A stretch of 64,000 nucleotides of DNA, taken from Acidimicrobiaceae bacterium (GTDB lineage Bacteria > Actinomycetota > Acidimicrobiia > Acidimicrobiales > RAAP-2). The notes below the pieces were generated by a model. The model was not told the origin of the DNA and searched no databases. It saw only the letters and a program-made list of their open reading frames with translations. The position numbers and the translations under genes are program-made. The stretch lies in assembly GCA_003138855.1 (NCBI GenBank), contig PLHF01000055.1:1-64000 (forward strand), in the 5' to 3' direction. Shown here piece by piece: positions 51,881-59,143 of this stretch (its first letter is position 1; each line of letters opens with the position of its first letter).

Positions 51881-52795
51881 ATGAGCACTGCACTCCTCTC
51901 CGACGACACACCCGTGGTGCTGGCCGTGGACATCGGCGGCACCAAGTTGGCGGCAGCGGTGGTGGACGGCGCGGGCCGGCTCCTCGATCAGGCCCGGGTC
52001 GACACGCCGTCCTCCGACGATCCGGAGCAGGTATTCGGGGCGTTGACCGCGGTCATCGGCAGGGTCCTCTCCGCGACGCCGCTCCAACCGGTCGTCTGTG
52101 GCGTGGGATGCGGGGGTCCGATGCAGTGGGGGGGTGAGGCCGTGAGCCCCCTGAACATCGGCGCGTGGCGCGGCTTTCCGCTCCGTAGCCGCCTGACCGA
52201 ACTGGTGGGGCTCCCCGTTGCCGTCGACAATGATGCCAAGGCGCTGGCCCTCGGGGAGGGGTGGCTCGGCGCCGCCCGGGGTGTGCCCGATTACCTTGCC
52301 ATTGTCGTATCCACGGGGGTCGGCGGGGGGATCGTGCTCGACAACCGGCTTCTCGATGGCCGCGCCGGCAATGCCGGTCACATCGGGCATGTCGTCGTCG
52401 AGCCGCAAGGCAGGGCGTGTGTGTGCGGCGGACGCGGTTGCCTCGAGGCCGAGGCCTCCGGCTCGTCGATCGAAGTGGCGACGGGCCTCCCCGCGTCGGA
52501 GGCCTCCGACGCGGTCCGCCGGCGGACGGGAACGTTGGTCGGGCGGGCAGCGGCATCGGTGGCCAACCTGCTCGATCTCGATCTTGCGGTGGTGGCCGGC
52601 TCGGTGGCCCTCGGATTCGGTGCGGTGTTCTTCGATGCCGCCCAGGAGGAGCTCGACCTCCGGTGCCACCTCGACTTCTCACGGTCGACCCGGATCGTCC
52701 CGGCAGGGCTGGGCGCCGACGGGCCGTTGACCGGCGCGGCGGCGGTCGGCCGACGCTCCGTGGCCGCGGCGCCCCATCGCGGGGAGGCGGCGTGA
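51881..52795 (+). CDS. ROK-family sugar kinase (probable glucokinase)
   Basis: A 304-residue ROK kinase. The ATP loop is AVDIGGTKLAAAVVD near residue 15, the catalytic Asp is in VDNDAKALALGE near 113, and the zinc motif with the ROK signature is GHIGHVVV then CVCGGRGCLE near 165-185. It probably phosphorylates glucose or a related hexose in the cytoplasm. ATG 51881 is 46 bases after the DUF3040 stop; an in-frame GTG at 51866 is an alternative. It overlaps the next gene by 4 bases. Confidence 0.9.
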   Translation: MSTALLSDDTPVVLAVDIGGTKLAAAVVDGAGRLLDQARVDTPSSDDPEQVFGALTAVIGRVLSATPLQPVVCGVGCGGPMQWGGEAVSPLNIGAWRGFPLRSRLTELVGLPVAVDNDAKALALGEGWLGAARGVPDYLAIVVSTGVGGGIVLDNRLLDGRAGNAGHIGHVVVEPQGRACVCGGRGCLEAEASGSSIEVATGLPASEASDAVRRRTGTLVGRAAASVANLLDLDLAVVAGSVALGFGAVFFDAAQEELDLRCHLDFSRSTRIVPAGLGADGPLTGAAAVGRRSVAAAPHRGEAA

Positions 52796-53109
52796 GGAAC
52801 GACGCCGCTGCGAAGCCGAGCCCCGGCCCGGGCCCGCGCGCCGGCGCCCGTTCCGTCGTGGTGTGGGCGGTGCTCGTCCGACCGGACCTTTGGTGGACGG
52901 CGCTCTGCGCTTTCCGTCGCCTGGTCCCAGCGGGCTGGTGGCGGGCCGGACCCCACCTTCCGCTCCCCGACGGCCGACTGTGGGCGTTCCGCATGGTCAC
53001 GGCATACGGGAACCCCGACGCGGTCCCCCGGGCCCCGGATGTGATCTCCTACCTCGAATGGTGTCGTTCCACAGCGCGGTCCCGCCTGGCGAACGGAAGG
53101 CGATCGTGA
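52792..53109 (+). CDS. Conserved small actinobacterial protein of unknown function
   Basis: A 105-residue protein with a Trp-rich core: RPDLWWTAL near residue 31, GWWR near 48, then [18 protein letters not shown] near 56 and [10 protein letters not shown] near 82. I recognise this pattern from small actinobacterial proteins without assigned function. GTG 52792 overlaps the ROK stop, so translation is coupled. No membrane segment or metal motif is visible. Confidence 0.75.
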   Translation: MRNDAAAKPSPGPGPRAGARSVVVWAVLVRPDLWWTALCAFRRLVPAGWWRAGPHLPLPDGRLWAFRMVTAYGNPDAVPRAPDVISYLEWCRSTARSRLANGRRS

Positions 53110-53150
53110 CCGTCGGGGGGACAAACCGCTACGCCCCGAGCCGGCCAGGC

Positions 53151-53156
53151 TAATTT
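53151..53156 (+). promoter_or_regulatory. -10 element (TAATTT) before the HNH gene
   Basis: TAATTT ends 8 bases before ATG 53165, a leaderless layout. Confidence 0.5.
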
Positions 53157-53164
53157 CCGCAACT

Positions 53165-53791
53165 ATGGATCGACGGTCGAAGGCCGGGGCGAAGGCCGGG
53201 GCGAAGGGGGGGTCGAACAAGAGCTCGCCTCCCGAAGCCGGCGAGCCGGTGCGGTCGCCCATGTCCCCGTCCCGGCGGGCCCTGGTGCTCAATGCCACGT
53301 TCGAGCCACTGGGTATCGTCTCGTCCCGGCGGGCTGTGCTCCTCGTGCTCGACACCAAAGCGGAGCTCGTCCATGCCACCGAACGGGTGTTCCGGGCCGA
53401 GCGGATGAGCGTGCCGGAGCCTTCGGTGGTGCGGCTGGTCCGCTACGTGCACGTCCCCCTCCACTACCGGGTGGCGGTCAACCGCCGGACGGTCTTCGCC
53501 CGTGACGGTTCACGATGCCAGTACTGCGGGTCGGCGGCCGAGAACCTCGACCACGTCATCCCCAGGAGCAAGGGAGGCCCCCACACGTGGGAGAACGTGG
53601 TCGCGGCCTGTCGGCGTTGCAACACACGCAAGGAGGACCGGCTGCCCCATGAGGCCGGGATGGTCCTGCGCTGCACACCGGTCGCCCCCCGGCACCGGGT
53701 GCAGTTGCTGGCCCTGTGCGGTGGGGCCGGCGAGGAGTGGGGCACCTACCTCGGCTCCCCCCTTTCCGATCGGGGCCAGTTGACGGCGTGA
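53165..53791 (+). CDS. HNH endonuclease family protein
   Basis: A 208-residue protein. A basic low-complexity start (repeated Ala-Gly-Ala-Lys) precedes a conserved [19 protein letters not shown] block near residue 40, then an HNH nuclease core with CQYCG near 119, the catalytic His in [11 protein letters not shown] near 128 and [13 protein letters not shown] near 142. Widespread single-copy actinobacterial HNH proteins have this form; their DNA target is unknown. It is not linked to any mobile element here. Confidence 0.88.
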   Translation: MDRRSKAGAKAGAKGGSNKSSPPEAGEPVRSPMSPSRRALVLNATFEPLGIVSSRRAVLLVLDTKAELVHATERVFRAERMSVPEPSVVRLVRYVHVPLHYRVAVNRRTVFARDGSRCQYCGSAAENLDHVIPRSKGGPHTWENVVAACRRCNTRKEDRLPHEAGMVLRCTPVAPRHRVQLLALCGGAGEEWGTYLGSPLSDRGQLTA

Positions 53792-53808
53792 GTCTCGGGG
53801 GACCCAGG

Positions 53809-53823
53809 GCCCCGCACCGGGGC
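53809..53823 (+). terminator. Short hairpin after the HNH gene
   Basis: GCCCCG and CGGGGC form a 6-base stem with loop CAC, 18 bases after the stop. Weak alone but in a suitable place. Confidence 0.35.
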
Positions 53824-53899
53824 ATCCACTGGAGCCGGCGGACGGTTCCGGTCGGTACCATCCCGAGGTCCGCAGCGAGCCCGACAGGAGTGTGAACCG

Positions 53900-54613
53900 G
53901 TGACCGGTGGCTGGAGGATCGACGAGCGGAAGGGGGCGGCATCGGAGCTCCACGCCTCGTGGCCGGCTGTCGACGCTGCCCCCGGGGTCCGCGCGGTGGC
54001 GCTCTGCCGGGTGACGGCTCCGGCCGTCGTGCTCGGCTCGACCCAGTCGGAGTCGGTCGTCGACCGTCGGCGGGCCGGCGCCGCGGGCATCTCGGTGGCC
54101 CGGCGCCGATCGGGTGGGGGTGCCGTGCTGGTCACCGCCGACGACCCGGTGTGGATCGATGTCTGGATCCCCTCCGGCGACCCACTCTGGCACGCAGACG
54201 TCGAGCGGGCCTTCGACTGGATCGGAAGCGCCTGGGCCTCTGCCCTCGGCAGCGCGGGCCTCGAGGGGCTGTCCGCCCACCGGGAGGGCTCGGCGGCGTG
54301 CACCCGGTGGTCCAAGCTGGTCTGCTTCGGGGGAGTCGGAGCCGGCGAGGTGGTCACCGGGGACGGGCGCAAGATCGTGGGACTCGCCCAACGCCGAAAT
54401 CGCCACGGAGCCTGGTTCCACGGGGCCTGCGTGCTCCGTTGGGATCCGGCGCTCCTCGTTGACCTCTTGGATCTTCCCGAGGCCGAACGGAACGAAGCGA
54501 CGGCGGATCTCGCTGCCGCCGTGGCCGGTGTGGCCGACCTCGTGGAGGCGGCGGGTGGCACCGCACCTGATGCCTCCACGGTCGCAGCTTGGCTGATCGC
54601 CGCGCTGCCCTGA
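53900..54613 (+). CDS. Lipoate-protein ligase A-like protein (BPL/LplA fold)
   Basis: A 237-residue protein of the biotin/lipoate ligase fold. RRRSGGGAVLV near residue 70 matches the lipoate-binding loop, and DGRKIVGLAQRRNRHGAWFHGACVL near 155-178 matches the second core motif with the catalytic Lys. Members attach or transfer lipoyl or octanoyl groups. It is shorter than LplA (about 340) and lacks the C-terminal accessory domain. GTG 53900 has AGGAG 9 bases upstream, and TACCAT at 53856 may be a -10. A hairpin follows it. Confidence 0.8.
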   Translation: MTGGWRIDERKGAASELHASWPAVDAAPGVRAVALCRVTAPAVVLGSTQSESVVDRRRAGAAGISVARRRSGGGAVLVTADDPVWIDVWIPSGDPLWHADVERAFDWIGSAWASALGSAGLEGLSAHREGSAACTRWSKLVCFGGVGAGEVVTGDGRKIVGLAQRRNRHGAWFHGACVLRWDPALLVDLLDLPEAERNEATADLAAAVAGVADLVEAAGGTAPDASTVAAWLIAALP

Positions 54614-54653
54614 CCCCGGACGCCGCCAAGGGTACTCCTCGTCCCCGTGGCGA

Positions 54654-54673
54654 GCACCGCCCCCCGGCGGTGC
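54654..54673 (+). terminator. Hairpin after the LplA-like gene
   Basis: GCACCGCC and GGCGGTGC form a perfect 8-base stem with loop CCCC, 41 bases after the stop. It isolates the dcw promoter from upstream reading. Confidence 0.65.
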
Positions 54674-54760
54674 GCGCCGGTCGATGCGCCCCGATCCGAT
54701 CGCCGCGTCCCGACCCGGGGACCCGCGCTGCCTGATTGGTCGGATTCGGCGCCCAAGTGG

Positions 54761-54789
54761 TTGACGGGTGGGGGATAGGGGAATAGAGT
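54761..54789 (+). promoter_or_regulatory. mraZ (dcw cluster) promoter TTGACG-N17-TAGAGT
   Basis: TTGACG (54761-54766) and TAGAGT (54784-54789) are 17 bases apart, a good vegetative promoter 80 bases upstream of mraZ. Its -10 overlaps the first of three MraZ-like boxes. Confidence 0.75.
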
Positions 54790-54812
54790 GGCGCAAAGTG
54801 GTGTGAAAGGGA
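54785..54812 (+). promoter_or_regulatory. Three direct-repeat MraZ boxes
   Basis: AGAGTGG (54785), AAAGTGG (54795) and AAAGGGA (54806) are direct repeats spaced 10 and 11 bases apart. MraZ proteins are known to bind short direct repeats of this kind (for example AAAGTG-type boxes) in front of their own operon. The position over the -10 and transcription start fits autorepression. Confidence 0.7.
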
Positions 54813-54813
54813 G

Positions 54814-54833
54814 GGATCTGAACGGTCAGATCC
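54814..54833 (+). ncRNA. Hairpin in the mraZ leader
   Basis: GGATCTGA and TCAGATCC form a perfect 8-base stem with loop ACGG, shortly after the predicted transcription start and 36 bases before the mraZ start. It could affect mRNA stability or translation. Confidence 0.5.
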
Positions 54834-54869
54834 TGGGCACTGCGGGGAGCATTGTGGGAGCAATCACCA

Positions 54870-55289
54870 GTGGCACGGTTCTTCGGCAGGTACGAGCACT
54901 CGCTCGACGACAAGGGAAGGGTGATCCTCCCGGCCAAGTTCCGCGGTCAGTTCGAACACGGGGGCTATCTGACCGAGTACCAGGACGGGTGCTTGTCGCT
55001 GTGGACTCCGGACGAATTCGAGCTGCAGATGGAGTCGATGCTGCAGCGGGCCAACTCGGGGAGGAGCGATCGGAACCTGGTGCGCCTGTGGGCGTCGACA
55101 TCCCACGAGTTGGAGATCGACAGGCAGGGGAGGATGGCCATTCCGGCTCGTCTGCGCGAGTACGCCGGCCTGGTGGGCGACGTCCTGGTGCTCGGAGCGA
55201 TCGACCGGGTCGAGCTGTGGAATCGGGACTCCTGGGACGAGAAGGTCCTGCCCGAAGAGGAACGTCTCACACAGGGCGACGACGGTTGA
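54870..55289 (+). CDS. mraZ: Transcriptional regulator MraZ
   Basis: A 139-residue protein with two SpoVT/AbrB-like halves: RYEHSLDDKGRVILPAKFR near residue 6 and SHELEIDRQGRMAIPARLR near 76, both with the DxxGR motif. It forms a ring and binds direct repeats before its operon. GTG 54870 was chosen to give ARFFGRYEHSL at the N-terminus and has GGGAG 9 bases upstream; TTG 54852 would add six residues. Confidence 0.94.
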   Translation: MARFFGRYEHSLDDKGRVILPAKFRGQFEHGGYLTEYQDGCLSLWTPDEFELQMESMLQRANSGRSDRNLVRLWASTSHELEIDRQGRMAIPARLREYAGLVGDVLVLGAIDRVELWNRDSWDEKVLPEEERLTQGDDG

Positions 55290-55702
55290 GTGACGCGGTG
55301 CGCCTGCATGTCGTGCGACACGGATCCGATGGAGCGGCCGAGGGTGGCCCTGGTGCCGGTGCCGCCAGCTCGACCGCCGACCACGGACTCCGCGGCGTCG
55401 ATGGCCGGAACGGATCGGACAGCTCGGATAAAACGGATGGAAGGAGCCCCATCAGAAGGATCACCACATCGGCCCTGTTCACACAGGTCAGGCCCGCTGT
55501 CGACTTTTCGGGTTCCCCGAGCCGCCCGACGCCTTACCAATCGGGGTTGGCCGCGGTGGCCCGTCACGATGTTCACATCGAACGCGTCTGGCCCATGCGC
55601 AGTCCCTCGACCGGATCGCTGGAAGAATCCTCCTCCGCCTACTTCCAGAGTGATCGTCGCGGCACTCCACCCGCTGGCATCGTGCCGGTCGGGGGACTGC
55701 GG
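55290..55702 (+). other. 413-bp mraZ-rsmH gap with leader RNA structure and two weak open frames
   Basis: No recognisable gene. Two frames stay open: one from GTG 55290 (138 codons, its TGA overlapping the rsmH ATG) and one from GTG 55298, in frame with rsmH and able to add 135 residues to it. Third-position GC is clearly lower than in the neighbouring genes in both frames, and neither product is recognised. The 3' part holds a structured element (see 55600-55660). I favour a long untranslated spacer or leader. Confidence 0.5.
55600..55660 (+). ncRNA. Candidate mraW RNA motif upstream of rsmH
   Basis: CTGGAAG (55619-55625) pairs with CTTCCAG (55642-55648), leaving a 16-base loop that contains TCCTCCTCC. 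It is preceded by gcgcagtccctcgaccggat. A conserved actinobacterial hairpin RNA upstream of mraW (rsmH) operons, the mraW RNA motif, is described with a hairpin and a conserved terminal loop. Position and form agree here, though I could not run the covariance model. The pyrimidine loop could pair with a Shine-Dalgarno sequence, such as GGGGGA before rsmH. Confidence 0.55.
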
Positions 55703-56698
55703 ATGAGCCAGGCATTCCCCCACGAGCCCGTGATGGCCTCCGAAGTGGTCGACCTGTTCGCGCCGGTACCGCCGGGCCTGGTCGTCGACGCCACCCTGGG
55801 AGGTGCCGGTCACGCCGCCGCCCTGCTACGCGCCCATGCCGGGATCCAACTGCTCGGGATCGACCGTGATCCGGCCGCAGTCGCCGCGGCAGGCGATGTC
55901 CTGGCACCGTTCGGGCCCCGGGCCATGGTCCGCTGGTCGCGCTTCGATGCGTTGGCCCAGGTGGTCCGTGAGGTCCAGGCCGAGCTCGGGACGCCCCCCG
56001 AGGAACGGGGTCTCAGTGGCGCCCTGTTCGACCTCGGCGTCAGCTCGCCGCAACTCGATGTGGCCGAACGTGGCTTCTCCTATCGGCGCGACGCCGCCCT
56101 CGACATGAGGATGGACCCGACCTCGGGGCGGACCGCCGCCGACGTGGTGAACGAGTTCGACGAGCAGGACCTGGTCGAACTCTTCGCCGAGAACGGCGAG
56201 GTACGGTTCGGCCGCCGCATCGCCCGTGCGATCATCGCGGCGCGGCCGGTGACGACGACCGGCCAATTGGCCGATGTGGTCCGAGCGGCGATCCCGGCAG
56301 CCACCCGGCGAACCGGGGGCCACCCGGCGCGTCGTGTGTTCCAGGCCATCCGGATCGCCGTCAACGAAGAGCTGGACCAACTGGGCAGCGCTCTCGACGA
56401 TGCGCTGGCCCTGCTCCGGCCCGGTGGTCGGTGCGTGGTGATCGCCTACCACTCCGGAGAGGACCGCCTGGTGAAGACCGCGTTCACCCGGGCCGCCACC
56501 GACAACTGCCAGTGCCCACCCGGTCTCCCTTGCGTGTGCGGTGCCGATCCGCAGTTCCGCCTGGTGGTAAGGGGTTCGCGGCGTCCCACGAGCGACGAGA
56601 TCGAGCGGAACCGGCGCGCCGATGCCGCCCGATTACGGGTGATCGAGCGGCTGTCCGCAACGTCAAGCCCCTCGGAGTCCAGTGGCGAGGTGGCGTGA
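55703..56698 (+). CDS. rsmH: 16S rRNA (cytosine-1402-N4)-methyltransferase
   Basis: A 331-residue SAM methyltransferase acting on C1402 of 16S rRNA. HEPVMASEVVDLF at the N-terminus, SAM motif VVDATLGGAGHAAALL near 26 and LFDLGVSSPQLDVAERGFSYR near 110 are diagnostic, as are FQAIRIAVNEELDQL near 212 and AYHSGEDRLVK near 249 (usually YHSLEDR). ATG 55703 has GGGGGA about 6 bases upstream. ftsL starts on its stop (one-base overlap). Also known as mraW. Confidence 0.96.
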   Translation: MSQAFPHEPVMASEVVDLFAPVPPGLVVDATLGGAGHAAALLRAHAGIQLLGIDRDPAAVAAAGDVLAPFGPRAMVRWSRFDALAQVVREVQAELGTPPEERGLSGALFDLGVSSPQLDVAERGFSYRRDAALDMRMDPTSGRTAADVVNEFDEQDLVELFAENGEVRFGRRIARAIIAARPVTTTGQLADVVRAAIPAATRRTGGHPARRVFQAIRIAVNEELDQLGSALDDALALLRPGGRCVVIAYHSGEDRLVKTAFTRAATDNCQCPPGLPCVCGADPQFRLVVRGSRRPTSDEIERNRRADAARLRVIERLSATSSPSESSGEVA

Positions 56699-57234
56699 TG
56701 GCGCCGCCGGCCACTGCCGCCGCCCGGCGCTCCACCGCCCGGACCCAACCCCGCCCGGCGCCGTCGGGCCCGAGGCGGCCACCGCTGCGGATCTTCGAGC
56801 CGGCGCCGCGTCGGCGACCCGGGATCCGCCTGGTCCGCCGGCCGACGATGTGGATCTCCGGCATCCTCGTGGTCGGGAGCCTCCTGGCCGTCGTGGCCGG
56901 TGACGCCATGGTGGCCCAGGGGCAAGTCCGGCTGTCCACCACCCAGGCCGAGGTGACGGCAGCGGTCACCGCCCAGAAGACACTGCAGAGCGCGGTGGCC
57001 GAGATGTCCGCCCCGACCCGGGTCGTCTTCCAGGCGGAGAACCAGCTGGGCATGGTGGCACCGGCGCAGGTGGTCGATCTCCCCGAGGTACCGCTCGATG
57101 TGCCCCTACCGACCCCGCAGACGGCGCCGCTCCCCGGGGCTGCCCCGGCCGGGGCGGCTGCCGCAGCCGGTGCCACGACGCCGGCATCCACCGGCACCGC
57201 CGGTTCGACCACCACCACCCCGGCCACGCGGTGA
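56698..57234 (+). CDS. ftsL: Probable cell division protein FtsL
   Basis: A 178-residue single-pass membrane protein: basic Pro-rich cytoplasmic start, one helix (MWISGILVVGSLLAVVAGD, about residues 51-69), then a heptad-rich stretch (VRLSTTQAEVTAAVTAQKTLQSAVAEM, about 77-103) and a Pro/Ala/Thr-rich tail. FtsL is poorly conserved, so the call rests on this layout and on its place between rsmH and ftsI. It would pair with FtsB/DivIC and FtsQ in the divisome. Both ends overlap neighbours. Confidence 0.8.
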   Translation: MAPPATAAARRSTARTQPRPAPSGPRRPPLRIFEPAPRRRPGIRLVRRPTMWISGILVVGSLLAVVAGDAMVAQGQVRLSTTQAEVTAAVTAQKTLQSAVAEMSAPTRVVFQAENQLGMVAPAQVVDLPEVPLDVPLPTPQTAPLPGAAPAGAAAAAGATTPASTGTAGSTTTTPATR

Positions 57235-59081
57235 GCCCCTCGGTGCTCCTGGGTCGGCGCGCACGCGCCATGCGCCTGGTGCTGGTCCTGGTCTTCGCGG
57301 CCCTGGTCCTCCGCCTCGTCGCCGTCCAGGAGTTCTCGCACCAGCACTACGCAGCGTTGTCGGCATCCGAGCTGACCCAGACGGTGACGGTTCCGGCCGT
57401 CCGTGGAGGCGTCTACGACCGGAACGGCGAGGTGCTGGCCGAGACGGTGACCAAGCAGACCGTGGTGGCCGACCCCCTCCTGATCACCCACCCGGCACCC
57501 ATCGCCGCCGCCTTGTCACCGGTGCTCGGGGTGCCCACCGACCAGCTGCGCGCCGAGCTCACCGAGAACTCAGGCTTCGTCTACCTGGCCCATCGGGTGT
57601 CCGACGCGGTCGCCGCCAAGGTGACCTCACTCAACCTGACGGGCATCAACCTGATTCCGGAGACCCAGCGGGTCGAGCCCGACGGGCTGCTGGCCCAACC
57701 GGTGATCGGGTCGGTGGGGTATGACGGCAACGGATCCGGGGGCCTGGAGTACCAGTACCAGTCGCTCCTGGCTGGCAAGGCCGGAACCAAGAGCCTGCTG
57801 GAGGCGCCCGATGGGGTCACCCTTCCGGGTAGCACCGGCGCCGCCGTGGCCGCCGTGCCGGGCAGCGGGCTGGAGCTGACCCTCGACGAGTCGGTCCAGT
57901 ACATCGCCGAACAGGCGCTCGGGGCCGAGATCGTCGCCTCCCATGCCCAGGGCGGCACGGCAGTGGTGATGGATGTCAAGACGGGGGACATCCTGGCCAT
58001 GGCCGACCTCCAGGCAACGTCGAGCACATCGGGATCATCTTCGGGAGCCGCCGGAAGCGGCACGTCGGCCGCGGACACGTCGGGCCCGACGCTGGTCTCC
58101 TCGGCGACCACCCTCCCCCCAGGCGTGGAGCAGGCTCCCTCCAACACGGCGGTGACCAAGGTCTACGAGCCCGGATCCGTGTTCAAGCTGGTTACCTTCT
58201 CGGCGGCGCTCGCCTCAGGCCACATCACCCCGAACCAGGTGGTGCAGGTCCCCGGCTCACTCCCGATGGGGCAGTATACGTTCCACGATGCCGAAGCTCA
58301 CGGGACGGAAAGTCTGACGGCGACCTCCATCCTGGCCCAGTCCTCCAACATCGGGACCATCGAGGTGGCCGAGGGGCTCGGGGAGAGTCGTCTCCTCGCG
58401 CAGATCGGCAACCTCGGATTCGGGAAGCCGACCGGCCTGGACTTCCCCGGTGAATCGGAGGGGCTGGTCCCGGGCCCGGCTGCGTGGACCGGCACCTCGA
58501 TCGGCTCCACCCCGATCGGCCAGGATGACGCGGTGACCGCCCAGCAAATCCTCGATGCCTACAACGCGGTGGCCAACAGCGGCGTCTACGTCGCTCCCCG
58601 GCTGGTCCGGGGCGCGGTCAGCCCGTCGGGTTCGGTCACCGCTGCACCACCCTCGCCGACCCGCCGGGTGATCGACCCGACCACCAACGCCGAGCTGGTG
58701 TCGATGCTCGAGGCGGTGGTCTCGACCGGCACGGGCACCAGCGCAGCCATCGACGGGTACACCGTGGCCGGCAAGACCGGTACCGCCCAGATCCCCGATC
58801 CCAATCACCTGGGGTACATCCCCGGCGCGTACGTCGGGTCGTTCGCCGGCTTCGCCCCGGCCGAGCACCCGGTCCTCTCGGCGATCGTGGTCCTCGACCA
58901 TCCCACCCCCATCTACGGTGGGGCCGTGGCGGCTCCGGTCTTCTCGACGATCATGGCCTACGCCCTGCACCATTACGGCATCCCGACCACTGCAGCCGCC
59001 ACGACCTCGGCATCAAGTACGGCCGTCGGCAGCACGGGTACCATCACCGTGCCGGCCGGAGCTGTCACGGAAGGGCCGTAG
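57231..59081 (+). CDS. ftsI: Septal peptidoglycan transpeptidase (class B PBP)
   Basis: A 616-residue penicillin-binding protein. One N-terminal helix (LVLVLVFAALVLRLVAV near 16-32), the dimerisation region with RGGVYDRNGEVLA near 58, and the transpeptidase domain with S-x-x-K in PGSVFKLVT near 322, S-x-N in QSSNIG near 382 and K-T-G in AGKTGTAQ near 514. It cross-links septal peptidoglycan with FtsW. A Ser/Gly/Thr-rich insert lies before the active Ser (about 262-300), and the C-terminus is a disordered Thr/Ser tail. GTG 57231 overlaps ftsL by 4 bases. Confidence 0.95.
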   Translation: MSPSVLLGRRARAMRLVLVLVFAALVLRLVAVQEFSHQHYAALSASELTQTVTVPAVRGGVYDRNGEVLAETVTKQTVVADPLLITHPAPIAAALSPVLGVPTDQLRAELTENSGFVYLAHRVSDAVAAKVTSLNLTGINLIPETQRVEPDGLLAQPVIGSVGYDGNGSGGLEYQYQSLLAGKAGTKSLLEAPDGVTLPGSTGAAVAAVPGSGLELTLDESVQYIAEQALGAEIVASHAQGGTAVVMDVKTGDILAMADLQATSSTSGSSSGAAGSGTSAADTSGPTLVSSATTLPPGVEQAPSNTAVTKVYEPGSVFKLVTFSAALASGHITPNQVVQVPGSLPMGQYTFHDAEAHGTESLTATSILAQSSNIGTIEVAEGLGESRLLAQIGNLGFGKPTGLDFPGESEGLVPGPAAWTGTSIGSTPIGQDDAVTAQQILDAYNAVANSGVYVAPRLVRGAVSPSGSVTAAPPSPTRRVIDPTTNAELVSMLEAVVSTGTGTSAAIDGYTVAGKTGTAQIPDPNHLGYIPGAYVGSFAGFAPAEHPVLSAIVVLDHPTPIYGGAVAAPVFSTIMAYALHHYGIPTTAAATTSASSTAVGSTGTITVPAGAVTEGP

Positions 59082-59143
59082 GTGGCCTCGGACGGGAGCC
59101 GGCCGACACCTCCCAGCCCTCGGAACCCCTGGAACACCCACCT

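Noticed and set aside
53165-53791. HNH nuclease considered as a homing or phage element.
   Set aside because: No integrase, repeats, inteins or composition shift nearby; it has its own promoter and matches a widespread chromosomal actinobacterial family.
55298-55702. A frame starting RLHVVRHGSDG in front of rsmH, recalling the RHG motif of histidine phosphatases.
   Set aside because: Only the short motif matches; the rest lacks the phosphatase fold signatures, third-position GC is low, and the frame simply runs into rsmH.
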